Below are positions 54,477 through 64,000 of a stretch of 64,000 nucleotides of DNA, in pieces. The stretch spans positions 1 through 64,000 of the forward strand of contig CANQZG010000012.1 of the NCBI GenBank assembly GCA_947628305.1, read 5' to 3'. The position numbers were made by a program, and so were the translations under genes. The stretch's first letter is position 1. The number at the start of each line of letters is the position of its first letter. A model generated the notes under the pieces. The model had not been told where the DNA came from, did no database searches, and saw only the letters and a program-made list of their open reading frames with translations. The stretch comes from an uncultured Muribaculaceae bacterium. Lineage in GTDB: Bacteria > Bacteroidota > Bacteroidia > Bacteroidales > Muribaculaceae.

Positions 54477-55721
54477 TTATATCGCGGTTTCAAAATTGGC
54501 TGCTGTGAGTTTATCAAGCGAGTAATCACGGGTCACACAAAATTCTTTAACTCCTGACGAGGGGACTTCATACATCGCATCAATCATGATTGTCTCAACG
54601 ATTGAGCGCAATCCGCGTGCGCCGAGTTTATACTCGATAGCCTTGTCTACAATTAAGTCAAGGGCCTCAGGCGAGAATGTAAGTTCAACACCGTCCATTT
54701 TGAACAGTTTGACATATTGTTTTACAATCGCATTCTTTGGCTCGGTAAGGACTCGTTTCAATGCATCCCGGTCAAGAGGCTCAAGGTGTGTGACAATGGG
54801 GAGACGACCGATTATTTCCGGTATAAGCCCGAAGGATTTCAAATCCTGTGGTGCGACATAGTTCAAGAAATTCCCGTCATCAATACGTTTCCTTGTATTG
54901 CTGCCCGAATATCCCACCACATGGGTATTGAGCCGCTGCGCTATCTTGCGCTCAATCCCGTCAAACGCCCCGCCACATATAAAGAGTATATTCTTTGTAT
55001 CAACAGGAATCATCTTCTGTTCAGGATGTTTGCGCCCTCCCTGCGGGGGGACATTCACCACCGAACCCTCAAGCAACTTCAGAAGTCCCTGTTGGACACC
55101 TTCGCCCGAAACATCTCGTGTGATGGAAGGATTATCCCCTTTCCGCGCTATTTTATCAATCTCATCGATAAACACGATTCCACGTTCAGCCTTGGCGACA
55201 TCATAGTCGGCAGCCTGCAACAGGCGCGTGAGAAGGCTCTCGATATCCTCTCCCACGTACCCTGCCTCGGTCAACACCGTAGCGTCTACAATAGTGAACG
55301 GGACATCAAGTAACCGAGCGATGGTCTTCGCGAGTAAGGTTTTCCCTGTACCGGTAGGCCCCACCATTATTATATTGCTTTTCTCGATGTCGATGTCATC
55401 GGCGAAATCCTGAGCCAGTCTTTTGTAATGGTTATAAACCGCCACTGACAGATAACGCTTGGCCGACTCCTGACCGATTACATATTGGTCGAGGAACGCA
55501 TTGATTTCCTGCGGCTTAGGGACAGCGCCAAGAGTCGGTTTCTCGATTACATCCTTCTTCTTGGCTTTTGAATCGGAATGCATGGCCTCTATCGCGTCGT
55601 GAATCTGCTCGACACATTCGGCGCATATCAGCACTTCCCCGTCAACACTCGGAATCAACCCTTCGCTCATATTGGCGGGACGCCCGCAGAAACTGCAAGT
55701 CGATTTCGTCTTTTTTGCCAT
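54477..55721 (-). CDS. clpX: ClpX, ATPase subunit of ClpXP
   Basis: A 414-aa AAA+ unfoldase. The N-terminal zinc domain has CSFCGRP and CAECVEQ. Walker A is [13 protein letters not shown], Walker [12 protein letters not shown], with pore-loop region [16 protein letters not shown] and the IGF-type loop [13 protein letters not shown]. The start ATG shares one base with the clpP stop (TAATG), so the pair is translationally coupled. Confidence 0.97.
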   Translation of the reverse strand: MAKKTKSTCSFCGRPANMSEGLIPSVDGEVLICAECVEQIHDAIEAMHSDSKAKKKDVIEKPTLGAVPKPQEINAFLDQYVIGQESAKRYLSVAVYNHYKRLAQDFADDIDIEKSNIIMVGPTGTGKTLLAKTIARLLDVPFTIVDATVLTEAGYVGEDIESLLTRLLQAADYDVAKAERGIVFIDEIDKIARKGDNPSITRDVSGEGVQQGLLKLLEGSVVNVPPQGGRKHPEQKMIPVDTKNILFICGGAFDGIERKIAQRLNTHVVGYSGSNTRKRIDDGNFLNYVAPQDLKSFGLIPEIIGRLPIVTHLEPLDRDALKRVLTEPKNAIVKQYVKLFKMDGVELTFSPEALDLIVDKAIEYKLGARGLRSIVETIMIDAMYEVPSSGVKEFCVTRDYSLDKLTAANFETAI

Positions 55722-56422
55722 TATTTGCGTGATTTAATCAATACGTCGTCAATCATACCGTACTCCTTGGCCTCATTGGCTGTCATCCAATAATCACGGT
55801 CACTATCGGCCTCGACTTTCTCGATTGACTGTCCTGAATGGTCGGCGATGATTTCATATAACTCATGCTTGAGTTTCAGGATTTCACGTGCGGTTATCTC
55901 TATATCAGACGCCTGTCCTTGTGCACCACCCATTGGCTGATGAATCATCACGCGGGAATGACGCAATGCAAATCGCTTGCCCTTTGTCCCGGCCACGAGC
56001 AACACGGCGGCCATGGACGCCGCCATGCCGGTGCATATAGTGGAGACATCACAACCAATATACTGCATTGTGTCATATATACCAAGACCATAATACACCG
56101 CACCGCCGGGTGAATTTATATAAATTGAAATATCTTTTCCGGGGTCGTTTGCGTCAAGGTAAAGAAGCTGTGCCTGGATTACATTGGCCGAATAGTCGTC
56201 AACCTGTGTGCCGAGAAAAATTATACGGTCCATCATCAAACGGGAAAAAACGTCCATCTGCGCTACATTAAGCTGACGTTCCTCCATGATAGTAGGCGAA
56301 ATGTAACTCGACACCGGCGAGAATCCTTCGAGTTTCGAGGAGATATGTTTGGAATATTGGTCCAGCGCAAGTCCGTTCATACCGAGATGCCCGGTCGCGA
56401 ATTTTCTGAAATCGTTGTTCAT
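55721..56422 (-). CDS. clpP: ClpP, proteolytic subunit
   Basis: A 233-aa serine protease of the ClpXP and ClpCP complexes. The catalytic Ser136 is in [11 protein letters not shown] and His161 in [12 protein letters not shown], with Asp in SDRDYWM. I used ATG 56422 (MNNDFRKFA); the extension to 56455 is not supported. The 25-40 extra N-terminal residues are typical of the processed propeptide of the family. Confidence 0.96.
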   Translation of the reverse strand: MNNDFRKFATGHLGMNGLALDQYSKHISSKLEGFSPVSSYISPTIMEERQLNVAQMDVFSRLMMDRIIFLGTQVDDYSANVIQAQLLYLDANDPGKDISIYINSPGGAVYYGLGIYDTMQYIGCDVSTICTGMAASMAAVLLVAGTKGKRFALRHSRVMIHQPMGGAQGQASDIEITAREILKLKHELYEIIADHSGQSIEKVEADSDRDYWMTANEAKEYGMIDDVLIKSRK

Positions 56423-56644
56423 ATTTGATTCTGTTAAAAAGCCGTTTAAATACAATCACAAACAGCGGTAAAACTTTTGATTAATCGATAAGACAGAATG
56501 AATCAGACTACAGGCAGCCTACAATCCATTCGTAAGTCAAAATTACAAATAAAAAAGATAAATAGCAAATTTTGAATCAATGACAAACAAAAAAAGTTCC
56601 CGCATGCCACCATACGGGAACCTATGAAAATTTAAGATGCTCTA

Positions 56645-58006
56645 TTACTTAGCCTCGGCAATCTTCTTGAACTCGTCAAGAGACACCTCTTTCACTTCAA
56701 GCGTGACAAGATTCTTGATTGCATCGAACAGCTTAATATCTCCCACCTCTTGTACAAGACGTGAACGATAGTTGCGGTCGGCAAGAATATTTTCGGCATA
56801 CTTGGCGATTGTCTCATCAGGCATATTTGTCATACCGTATTGAGCGAACTGCTGCGCCGCGATATTCTTGGCGTAGGAACGCAAGTCCTCGTCTTCAATC
56901 TTGACATTGGCAAGTTCAGCGACGCGCTCCTTAATCAACTGCCATTTCAAATCCGGCTCAATCTTAACATATTCGGCATCGATGTTCTCATCAGTGAGTT
57001 CCTCGTTGCGGTTTACGAGCCAACGCTTCAACACAGTCACAGGCAGCTGCATATCTCCGTATTTATCGACAAGATATTTCTGCGTGTCTATACGGAACAA
57101 AGCCTCGCTGTTACCCGACAATTGCGCTGAAATCATCGCTTTCAAGGCTTCGCGGTATTCCTCCTCGTTGTTAACTTTATCTTTCCCGAATACATTGGTA
57201 TAATATTCCTCACCAAGTTCGGCGGGACGCACTACAATTATCTCGGAAATCACAAGCTGGAAATCGCCCTTTACTCCAGTCGCACGCTCCTTGTCTATTT
57301 GAAGCATAGACGACAGCTCGGCGGCATCTCCGTCACATGTTGCTGACGGATTGAACACAATCTTGTCCCCAACTTTTTTTCCTATGAATTTGTCGGCCTC
57401 CTCTTTGCTCTTGAAATAGGCGGGGGCGACTATCCCGTTGACAACCTGGATTGCGTCATCGCCCTCTTTAACCGAGCCATCCTCGTTCAATTCCATGATA
57501 GCACCCTTCACGAGAGCGTCAGCCTCAACCTCCTCCCCGGGAACTTGTGCGCCGAATCGCTTACGGAGCGCAGTGTCCTGCTCGTTGAGCATCTCATCGC
57601 TGACCGCGATTTTAACATATTCGAGTTTCACGTCCTTGTCCAGCTTGATATCAAGCGCGGGGGCAAGGGCGAGGTCATATTCAAATGTGAAATCTTTCTG
57701 GTTGACAAGGTCGAGTTCCTTTACCTCAACAGGCACAGGTTCACCGAGCACATTGAGTTTGTTGTCCTGCAAATATTTGAACACAGCATCATACACTACA
57801 CGATTGATGATGTCACTTGTAACCTGTTTGCCGAACATGCGGTTAAGCTGTGACGCGGGCACATGTCCTTTACGGAATCCCGGTATATTATGGGTCTTGC
57901 CTATTTTCTTCAGTTCCTCGTTTACTTTCTCTTTGTAATCGCCTTCAGCGACATTCACGGTCAATCTTGAGCTGACCGCATCAAAGTCTTGCTTTGTAAT
58001 CTCCAT
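56645..58006 (-). CDS. tig: Trigger factor
   Basis: A 453-aa ribosome-bound chaperone. The N-terminal ribosome-binding domain has GFRKGHVPASQLNRMFGK (the GFRxGKxP-type signature). The PPIase region is degenerate, and a C-terminal helical chaperone domain ends with YRSRLVQEVGDIKLFDAIKN. The gene is followed by clpP-clpX after a 222-bp gap. The -7 box lies at 58082-58089. Confidence 0.93.
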   Translation of the reverse strand: MEITKQDFDAVSSRLTVNVAEGDYKEKVNEELKKIGKTHNIPGFRKGHVPASQLNRMFGKQVTSDIINRVVYDAVFKYLQDNKLNVLGEPVPVEVKELDLVNQKDFTFEYDLALAPALDIKLDKDVKLEYVKIAVSDEMLNEQDTALRKRFGAQVPGEEVEADALVKGAIMELNEDGSVKEGDDAIQVVNGIVAPAYFKSKEEADKFIGKKVGDKIVFNPSATCDGDAAELSSMLQIDKERATGVKGDFQLVISEIIVVRPAELGEEYYTNVFGKDKVNNEEEYREALKAMISAQLSGNSEALFRIDTQKYLVDKYGDMQLPVTVLKRWLVNRNEELTDENIDAEYVKIEPDLKWQLIKERVAELANVKIEDEDLRSYAKNIAAQQFAQYGMTNMPDETIAKYAENILADRNYRSRLVQEVGDIKLFDAIKNLVTLEVKEVSLDEFKKIAEAK

Positions 58007-58081
58007 TTTTATATTCCTGATTATTTCTTGATTCTATGATGCATAAACCGTCGAGATAAGTCCGCACGATTTTTCAAGGTG

Positions 58082-58089
58082 CAAATTTA
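58082..58089 (-). promoter_or_regulatory. -7 box of tig
   Basis: Reads TAAATTTG on the minus strand, 75 bp before the ATG. Confidence 0.6.
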
Positions 58090-58121
58090 GCAATAATTAT
58101 TTAAATATAAACTTTTATTTG

Positions 58122-58129
58122 TAATTTTG
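58122..58129 (+). promoter_or_regulatory. -7 box of prfA
   Basis: TAATTTTG fits the consensus, 57 bp before the ATG at 58187. It is divergent from tig. Confidence 0.6.
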
Positions 58130-58186
58130 CCGGAAAGAACACCGATGTGAATCCTCTTGGCTTCATGTTATCAAAACGCCCCCGAT

Positions 58187-59296
58187 ATGTCAGACAATTC
58201 CCTTTTGAGACGCCTTGACGGGATAGAGTCCAGGTTTGAAGAAGTAAGCACACTAATCACCGACCCGGCGGTCATCGCCGACATGAAACGGTATGTCAGA
58301 CTTTCAAAAGAATATAAGGAACTTGAAAAACTGACCGCGGCGACACGGCGTTATCGCAAACTGCTCGATGACATCGACGAGGCAAAGGCTATACTTGAGA
58401 CAGAGGATGATGACGAGATGCGTGCAATGGCCAAAGAGGAGCTTGACGAAGCGACCATTGCATTGCCCTCACTTGAAGAAGAAATAAAACTTCTCCTCAT
58501 CCCGGCCGACCCGGAGGACGGCAAGAACGCCATAATCGAGATACGCGGGGGCACAGGTGGCGACGAGGCCGCCCTCTTTGCGGGAGACCTGTTCAAGATG
58601 TACACCCGCTATTGCGAATCCAAGGGATGGAATGTCTCGATATCAAATGCAAGCGAAGGAGCCGCAGGTGGATTCAAGGAAATAGTCATGACGGTGTCAG
58701 GCGACGGTGTATACGGAGTACTCAAATATGAAAGCGGCGTACACCGTGTGCAACGTGTTCCGGCCACCGAGACACAGGGACGCGTTCACACATCGGCGGC
58801 CACAGTGGCCGTGCTTCCAGAGGCCGAGGCCTTTGATGTCGAAATCAACGAGGGCGAAATCAAATGGGACACATTCAGAAGCGGCGGCGCGGGCGGTCAG
58901 AATGTGAACAAAGTGGAATCGGGAGTGCGGTTACGTTACAACTGGAAGAACCCGAACACCGGCATTGTAGAGGAAATCCTGATTGAATGCACCGAGACGC
59001 GTGACCAACCCAAGAACAAAGAGCGGGCGTTAAGCCGCCTCCGCACATTCATATATGACAAGGAACATCAAAAATATGTCGATGATATCGCATCACGTCG
59101 CAAGACCATGGTGTCGACAGGCGACCGTTCAGCCAAAATCAGAACCTATAATTACCCACAGGGACGCATAACCGACCACCGCATCAATTACACATTATAT
59201 AATCTACAATCATTTATCGACGGAGACCTGCAGGACATGATAGACCACCTTATCATCGCCGAAAACGCCGAGAAATTGAAATCAACCGAATTATAA
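58187..59296 (+). CDS. prfA: Peptide chain release factor 1
   Basis: A 369-aa factor that ends translation at UAA and UAG. The codon-recognition PxT motif is in QRVPATETQGR, and the catalytic Gly-Gly-Gln (236-238) is in GGAGGQNVNKVESGVR. The N-terminal coiled-coil domain is normal. ATG 58187 (MSDNSLLRRL) is preferred over an in-frame TTG at 58157. A membrane-protein gene follows 4 bp later. Confidence 0.96.
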   Translation: MSDNSLLRRLDGIESRFEEVSTLITDPAVIADMKRYVRLSKEYKELEKLTAATRRYRKLLDDIDEAKAILETEDDDEMRAMAKEELDEATIALPSLEEEIKLLLIPADPEDGKNAIIEIRGGTGGDEAALFAGDLFKMYTRYCESKGWNVSISNASEGAAGGFKEIVMTVSGDGVYGVLKYESGVHRVQRVPATETQGRVHTSAATVAVLPEAEAFDVEINEGEIKWDTFRSGGAGGQNVNKVESGVRLRYNWKNPNTGIVEEILIECTETRDQPKNKERALSRLRTFIYDKEHQKYVDDIASRRKTMVSTGDRSAKIRTYNYPQGRITDHRINYTLYNLQSFIDGDLQDMIDHLIIAENAEKLKSTEL

Positions 59297-59300
59297 CACA

Positions 59301-60902
59301 ATGGAAAACCCCATTCTCCCTCCCCCGTTGCCTACCGATGGCCAACAGCCATCCCCCCGTCTGTCATTCGACAATATCATATCCAGTGCCGTGAACTGCT
59401 GGCAACGATTCCCGGTGACAATCTGCTACCTAGGGTTCATGGTGTTCGTTATATGGCTTAAGATATGGGGCAAAGAACCTCCGGCTGCATTGGCATACTT
59501 TGCTATGACCGGGCCGTTGCTCTCACTCGCTATCTATCTATGGTGTGAGAGATACGAAAACAACGTTCTTACGACACGCATACAATGGATTGCCAATTTG
59601 CTCCTAATCACCGACCTTATATATCTTCTCTGTGTCGACAAGGCTGATACCGCGTTAATCGTGGGGCACAGTGTCGTATCTGTCGCCCTGGGGGTCGCAA
59701 TTGTTTTCGTTCCGTCAACACGCGGGGCAACCACGACATGGATGTTCAGCTACCGCCAAATCATATCATTGGTGATTGCATACTTAATAAGTATGGCCGT
59801 ATCAATCGCACTGCTTATAATGTATGTCGCATTCGGCATGTTGCTGGACATCTGGCCCAGCAAAATCGCCCTGTCGGGATGGATTATACTCGCTGTGGCA
59901 ATCCCCGCTGTCGTGTTCATGGCGAGAATCCCTGCCTACAACGATGAATCGCTTCAGGGACTGACAGTGTCGAAACTGTTTACAGGCCTTGGCAAATATC
60001 TTTTCCTCCCCCTATTGGCGGTATATTTTGTCGTACTATACTTCTATGCCTGCAAGATATTGTTTACATGGGAACTCCCCAAAGGATATGTCACATGGTC
60101 AGTGACAGCATTGGTGATAGAGGTTCTCGCCGTACAATACATGTTATATCCGGCAAGAAAATCAATGACTGGACGTTTCAGGACGTTTATAACCATGGTC
60201 GTCCCCGGGGCGACAATCCCCCTGCTTGTGCTTATGTCAGTCGCAATCGGTTATCGTATAAACCAGTATGGCATAACGCCCGAACGGCTCTATGTAGCCA
60301 CATTCAATATATGGTGTTATGTCGCCATGACGGGATTGTTAATAGACCGCGCACGACGCATCAATTGGATTCCGCTTTCATTCGCCGCCGTGATGGTGGC
60401 CGTGTCGATAATTCCGGTGGCCAATTTTATCACTATAGGCAATCATTTTTCCAAGGACAAAGAAAATCCGCTTCATTCCACCATTGATGAGACTTCGGCG
60501 GCCGATGTAGTGGTAGTTGACACCGTGACTATGGCTGAAGAAACAATCGTCGAGGTCAAGAATTTCGACGAGCCGATATACGCCGCATCCCCGTTAAAGA
60601 AAATAACGATACCCGACGGATGCCATAAGATGTCAGTGTTTGAATACGATAACAGCGTACCTGAATCCTACGATGGCGGCCCTATTGAAATAGGCGACGA
60701 TGATATTTCGGCCACGCTCGACATTGACAGTGTCTGTCGATTATACAGCAACATATCACTGACACCGTTCACCCTGACGGTCAATGACAACCCTAAAGCC
60801 AGCATCGTCGTCACAGAGGTTTATCCCGTAACAACAATCTACAAAGACCATACGCGCCGTCTGACACGGCTGAAAGTCAAAGGCTATTTATTTGAGAAAT
60901 AA
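59301..60902 (+). CDS. DUF4153-type polytopic membrane protein
   Basis: A 533-aa protein with a Pro-rich N-terminus ([14 protein letters not shown]). About ten to eleven hydrophobic segments fall between residues 40 and 395, and a soluble C-terminal domain (about 400-533) has little similarity to anything I know. The arrangement matches DUF4153 proteins of Bacteroidetes. The function is unknown. It sits between prfA and pyrF in an apparent operon (4-bp and 19-bp gaps). Confidence 0.72.
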   Translation: MENPILPPPLPTDGQQPSPRLSFDNIISSAVNCWQRFPVTICYLGFMVFVIWLKIWGKEPPAALAYFAMTGPLLSLAIYLWCERYENNVLTTRIQWIANLLLITDLIYLLCVDKADTALIVGHSVVSVALGVAIVFVPSTRGATTTWMFSYRQIISLVIAYLISMAVSIALLIMYVAFGMLLDIWPSKIALSGWIILAVAIPAVVFMARIPAYNDESLQGLTVSKLFTGLGKYLFLPLLAVYFVVLYFYACKILFTWELPKGYVTWSVTALVIEVLAVQYMLYPARKSMTGRFRTFITMVVPGATIPLLVLMSVAIGYRINQYGITPERLYVATFNIWCYVAMTGLLIDRARRINWIPLSFAAVMVAVSIIPVANFITIGNHFSKDKENPLHSTIDETSAADVVVVDTVTMAEETIVEVKNFDEPIYAASPLKKITIPDGCHKMSVFEYDNSVPESYDGGPIEIGDDDISATLDIDSVCRLYSNISLTPFTLTVNDNPKASIVVTEVYPVTTIYKDHTRRLTRLKVKGYLFEK

Positions 60903-60921
60903 CAACATATACATCAACGAT

Positions 60922-61752
60922 ATGACACGAGAACAGTTAATCGAGAACATTAAATCCAAGGGGTCTTTCCTATGTGTCGGACTTGATACCGACATCAACA
61001 AAATCCCGGCCCACCTGTTGGATGCCGAAGACCCTGTATTTGAGTTCAACAAGGCTATTATCGACGCGACCGCGCCCTATTGCGTGGCCTATAAGCCCAA
61101 CGTTGCATTTTACGAAAGCCTTGGCGCACAAGGATGGCAATCGTTACAAAAGACTGTCGATTATATTCGTGACACCTATCCTGACCAATTCATCATCGCC
61201 GATGCAAAACGTGGCGACATCGGCAACACGTCGGGCCTGTACGCCCGTGCCTTCTTTGAGAACATGGGGGTGGATGCCCTGACCGTCGCACCCTATATGG
61301 GCGCAGACAGCGTGACACCGTTCCTTGGGTATGACGGCAAGTGGGTGATTCTGCTCGCATTGACATCCAACCCCGGCTCGGCTGATTTCCAACAGACAGT
61401 GGATAATGAAGGCACACCATTGTTCGCCAAGGTCATAGAGACGGCCCATACATGGGGAAACGATGAAAACATGATGTTTGTCGTCGGGGCGACACGTGGA
61501 AAGATGTTTGAGGACATCCGCCGTGTCGCACCTCGTTCATTCTTGCTTGTCCCCGGAGTTGGCGCACAAGGAGGCAGCCTTGAGGATGTGGTGCGTTACG
61601 GCATGACCGATGAATGCGGACTGCTCGTCAACTCATCACGCGCCATCATCTATGCTTCGCGTGACACCGATTTTACCGAAAAAGCGGCAGAGGAAGCGCG
61701 GAAACTACGCGATATGATGACCATCCTGCTATGCTCGGGAGGCGTTATGTGA
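60922..61752 (+). CDS. pyrF: Orotidine-5'-phosphate decarboxylase, type 2
   Basis: A 276-aa enzyme converting OMP to UMP. It carries [33 protein letters not shown] and the catalytic [11 protein letters not shown]. The C-terminal half has [17 protein letters not shown] and [13 protein letters not shown] (phosphate loop), which mark the longer type 2 form. ATG 60922 is chosen; a TTG at 60892 lies inside the previous gene. The stop is directly followed by the repeat element R3. Confidence 0.94.
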   Translation: MTREQLIENIKSKGSFLCVGLDTDINKIPAHLLDAEDPVFEFNKAIIDATAPYCVAYKPNVAFYESLGAQGWQSLQKTVDYIRDTYPDQFIIADAKRGDIGNTSGLYARAFFENMGVDALTVAPYMGADSVTPFLGYDGKWVILLALTSNPGSADFQQTVDNEGTPLFAKVIETAHTWGNDENMMFVVGATRGKMFEDIRRVAPRSFLLVPGVGAQGGSLEDVVRYGMTDECGLLVNSSRAIIYASRDTDFTEKAAEEARKLRDMMTILLCSGGVM

Positions 61753-62079
61753 TAAGAGGATGTTTAATAATCAATGTTAAATTGGCAATGATGAATCTTT
61801 TAGGTAAATTGCAGATTGACAGGATGGAGCGATGCGGGCATCGTGACCGAGTGGCAACTGCAATTTAACAAAAGAGACATCATGTATATATGTAATGGTA
61901 AAAAGTTCTAAATGAGATGAGGACATAGATTGATTACCGCTGATTCAACTTCCGTGCCTTTTGAGCACCTTCCGCTCGTTGTTTCAGTCACATAGCCCGC
62001 TATGCTCCTTCAACTCCAAGCGAAATCCATCTCAAAATTCACGGTTGCCAATTAACAGTGATTTTTAAACAACCTCTAA
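61753..62079. repeat. R3: structured intergenic repeat element with two hairpin units
   Basis: The inverted ends (61753-61788 with 62045-62079) match over about 33 bp and start TAAGAG / TTAGAG. Two hairpin units occur in opposite orientation. Unit A on the minus strand (61830-61843, CGATG-CCCG-CATCG in that sense) is enclosed by a perfect 10-bp stem TAAATTGCAG / CTGCAATTTA (61805-61814 with 61858-61867). Unit B on the plus strand (61991-62004) is CATAG-CCCG-CTATG. Twenty-six bases around unit A are identical, in reverse, to R1 (15114-15139). No protein-coding gene is seen in the 398-bp gap. Confidence 0.7.
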
Positions 62080-62106
62080 TTTTTCCTTGAATACGGAAAT
62101 TTTTCT

Positions 62107-62114
62107 TAAATTTG
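62107..62114 (+). promoter_or_regulatory. -7 box of pgk
   Basis: TAAATTTG fits the consensus, 36 bp before the ATG at 62151 and 27 bp beyond the end of R3. Confidence 0.6.
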
Positions 62115-62150
62115 CATCATTATAGAGTTTACCTTATAAATATTAACGAA

Positions 62151-63404
62151 ATGAATATCGACAACTTCAATTTCAACGGCAAGAAAGCTATTGTCCGCGT
62201 GGACTTTAACGTGCCTTTGGATGAAAACGGACACATTACTGACGATACCCGCATACGCGGTGCGCTCCCCACTCTTAAAAAAATCCTTAGCGATGGAGGC
62301 AGCCTCATCATCATGAGCCACATGGGCAAACCCAAAGGGAAAGTGAACCCTAAGATGTCGTTAAGCCAGATAAAAGACACTGTCGCCAAGTATCTTGACC
62401 GTCCTGTTGAATTTGCCACCGATTGCGCCGATGCATCGGAACAGGCCGCCGCTCTGAAGCCCGGAGAAGTCCTGTTGCTTGAAAACCTACGCTTCCATCC
62501 CGAGGAAGAAGGCAAGCCGGTTGGAATCGACAAAGCCGACCCAGGTTATGATGCCGCCAAAAAGGAGATGAAGACACGTCAGGCTGAATTTGCCAAGAAA
62601 CTTGCATCATACGCCGATGTTTATGTCAACGATGCATTCGGCACAGCACACCGTCGCCACGCATCAACCGCTGTCATCGCCGATTATTTCGACGCCGACC
62701 ACAAGATGCTCGGCTACCTCATGGAAAAGGAGGTCAATGCCGTTGACAACATTCTCAGCAACATCAAGCGTCCTTTCACCGCAATCATGGGTGGCTCAAA
62801 GGTGTCCACTAAAATCGGCATCATCGAGAACCTCATGGATAAGGTTGACAACCTGATTCTCTGCGGTGGCATGACATATACATTCGCAAAGGCACAGGGC
62901 GGTAAAATCGGCCTGTCATTGTGTGAGGACGACAAATTGGAACTTGCACTCGACATCATGAAGAAAGCCAAGGAAAAAGGTGTTAACCTTGTACTCGGCA
63001 CTGACTGCATCGCAGCCGATGCATTCAGCAACGATGCCAACACAATGGTTTGCTCGGTAATGGATATACCCGACGGATGGGAAGGTCTCGATGCAGGCCC
63101 TGCAACCCGCGAAGCGTTTGTAAAGGCCATATTACCGGCCAAGACAATCCTGTGGAACGGCCCTGCAGGTGTTTTCGAATTCGATAACTTTACAGGTGGC
63201 TCACGTGCCATTGCCGATGCAATCGTAGAGGCCACAAAGAACGGTGCGTTCTCGCTCATCGGCGGAGGCGACTCTGTCGCATGTATCAACAAATTCGGTC
63301 TCGCCGACGAGGTTTCATACGTTTCCACCGGTGGCGGTGCTCTTCTCGAGGCAATCGAGGGCAAGACACTCCCCGGAATCGCTGCAATCCGTGGCGACAA
63401 ATAA
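62151..63404 (+). CDS. pgk: Phosphoglycerate kinase
   Basis: A 417-aa glycolytic enzyme transferring the 1-phosphate of 1,3-bisphosphoglycerate to ADP. Signatures: [83 protein letters not shown] and [16 protein letters not shown] with the [10 protein letters not shown] end. ATG 62151 ([11 protein letters not shown]) is the natural start; the -7 box lies 36 bp before it. It is followed by a terminator. Confidence 0.97.
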   Translation: MNIDNFNFNGKKAIVRVDFNVPLDENGHITDDTRIRGALPTLKKILSDGGSLIIMSHMGKPKGKVNPKMSLSQIKDTVAKYLDRPVEFATDCADASEQAAALKPGEVLLLENLRFHPEEEGKPVGIDKADPGYDAAKKEMKTRQAEFAKKLASYADVYVNDAFGTAHRRHASTAVIADYFDADHKMLGYLMEKEVNAVDNILSNIKRPFTAIMGGSKVSTKIGIIENLMDKVDNLILCGGMTYTFAKAQGGKIGLSLCEDDKLELALDIMKKAKEKGVNLVLGTDCIAADAFSNDANTMVCSVMDIPDGWEGLDAGPATREAFVKAILPAKTILWNGPAGVFEFDNFTGGSRAIADAIVEATKNGAFSLIGGGDSVACINKFGLADEVSYVSTGGGALLEAIEGKTLPGIAAIRGDK

Positions 63405-63429
63405 TCACGTAAGATAATTTACACTATAA

Positions 63430-63465
63430 AAGAGGCATACCATTCAATTTTGGTATGTCTCTTTT
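63430..63465 (+). terminator. Terminator of pgk
   Basis: Stem AAGAGGCATACCA with TGGTATGTCTCTT (13 bp, one mismatch), followed by TTGTATTT. Confidence 0.8.
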
Positions 63466-63498
63466 GTATTTATATTTGCTTTGCTCTCGACTTATCCG

Positions 63499-63506
63499 TA
63501 TATTTG
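63499..63506 (+). promoter_or_regulatory. -7 box directly before holB
   Basis: TATATTTG fits the consensus and ends 4 bp before the ATG at 63511, so the transcript would have almost no leader. Confidence 0.5.
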
Positions 63507-63510
63507 TGAT

Positions 63511-64000
63511 ATGAAATTCAAAGACATCCCGGGACATGATGAAGTGAAGCGATTGCTACGTTCCATGGTCGATAACCGCAAAATCCCCCACGCACTACTG
63601 CTTGAAGGCCCGCAAGGCGTAGGGAAACTCGCGATGGCACGTGCGATGGCGCAATATATCCACTGTACCGACCGCCAATCCGACGGCGAACCGTGCGGAC
63701 GTTGTCCGTCATGTATACAGCATCAAGCGTTCAATCACATCGATACACACTATGTCTACCCGGTCGTAAAACTTGACCGAATGACAACCGCACCCGTGTC
63801 GGCCGATTTCGCCACAGAATGGCATGAATTCCTTGAGATTAGTCCATTTGCCGATTATGACCGCTGGGTCGGCTCCATGGATAAGAAAAATGCCCGGGCC
63901 GTCATATACGTTACCGAGAGTGCCGCACTGTTACATGTGCTGAACCTTACCACTCATGGTTCGGAATACCGCGTTGTCATCCTATGGCTTCCTGAAAAGA
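63511..64000 (+). CDS. holB: DNA polymerase III delta-prime subunit (5' part, cut by window end)
   Basis: The open frame continues past the window; 163 codons are seen. The start (MKFKDIPGHDEVKRLLRSMV) and HALLLEGPQGVGK are the usual beginning of the clamp-loader delta-prime subunit. The P-loop ends in Gly-Lys-Leu where ATP-binding relatives have Ser or Thr, as expected for a subunit that does not hydrolyse ATP. A zinc site follows (HCTDRQSDGEPCGRCPSC, four Cys). The middle region, with an insert, is normal for Bacteroidetes. Confidence 0.88.
   Translation, partial: MKFKDIPGHDEVKRLLRSMVDNRKIPHALLLEGPQGVGKLAMARAMAQYIHCTDRQSDGEPCGRCPSCIQHQAFNHIDTHYVYPVVKLDRMTTAPVSADFATEWHEFLEISPFADYDRWVGSMDKKNARAVIYVTESAALLHVLNLTTHGSEYRVVILWLPEK

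Noticed and set aside
63511..63620. Defective P-loop in holB as a sign of damage
   Set aside because: Loss of the Ser/Thr after Gly-Lys is common in the delta-prime subunit, which does not hydrolyse ATP.
1..64000. CRISPR array or cas genes
   Set aside because: No regularly spaced repeats with unique spacers and no Cas-like protein were seen. The repeats found are structural or operator-like.

Overview
The window looks like chromosomal DNA of a gut Bacteroidales bacterium, most plausibly Muribaculaceae (inference, no database search). Evidence: Bacteroidetes-type -7 promoter boxes (TAnnTTTG) before many genes, few Shine-Dalgarno sequences, an integrase with an N-terminal arm domain of the Bacteroidetes kind, BtuG/BtuH-like surface lipoproteins, candidate type IX secretion (T9SS) C-terminal domains, and the tig-clpP-clpX-recQ and bamD-rpoZ neighbourhoods.

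Bases 176-14554 are an integrated mobilizable island of about 14.4 kb in the 3' end of a tRNA-Ser(UGA) gene. A 15-bp direct repeat (180-194 and 14540-14554) bounds it. From left to right it holds: the integrase with arm-type sites; an unrecognised 376-aa gene; a RhuM-type protein; an iteron-like repeat region; a DUF3853-type DNA-binding protein; a RepA-like ATPase; a primase broken by a frameshift; a DUF3408-like protein; a candidate oriT; MobC- and MobA-like proteins; and a membrane-anchored coiled-coil protein. The cargo follows: a small lipoprotein, an outer-membrane barrel receptor, and a divergent RprXY-like two-component system. A perfect 18-bp tandem repeat sits between the two divergent promoters.

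After the tRNA-Ser and tRNA-Met genes (14541-14737) comes a secreted GH13 amylase-family enzyme. Next is a cobalamin-riboswitch operon (18122-28832) encoding a BtuB-like TonB receptor, a BtuG-like lipoprotein, a BtuH-like lipoprotein, a beta-propeller protein and a 1398-aa protein that fuses a BtuH-like domain to Ig-like repeats and a propeller-like region. The last two end in putative T9SS sorting domains. This is the most interesting functional system here: an apparently expanded surface apparatus for capturing vitamin B12.

From 28.9 kb onward the genes are mostly housekeeping: gluQ, clpC, gyrA, a TPR protein, a lytic transglycosylase, uvrA, ahpC, two exported proteins, an outer-membrane barrel plus phosphoethanolamine transferase pair, rpsO, rpoZ, bamD, lysA-lysC-ftsE-purU-recQ-clpX-clpP, tig, prfA, a DUF4153 membrane protein, pyrF, pgk and the start of holB (cut by the window end).

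Three intergenic regions (14901-15215, 43237-43523, 61753-62079) hold related but diverged elements of 290-330 bp. They share inverted ends beginning T(A/T)AGAG and a hairpin with a constant CCCG loop whose stem changes in a compensatory way. Shorter relics occur at 46418-46451 and 28830-28849. This is a candidate undescribed family of structured repeats (MITE/REP-like DNA or leader RNA).
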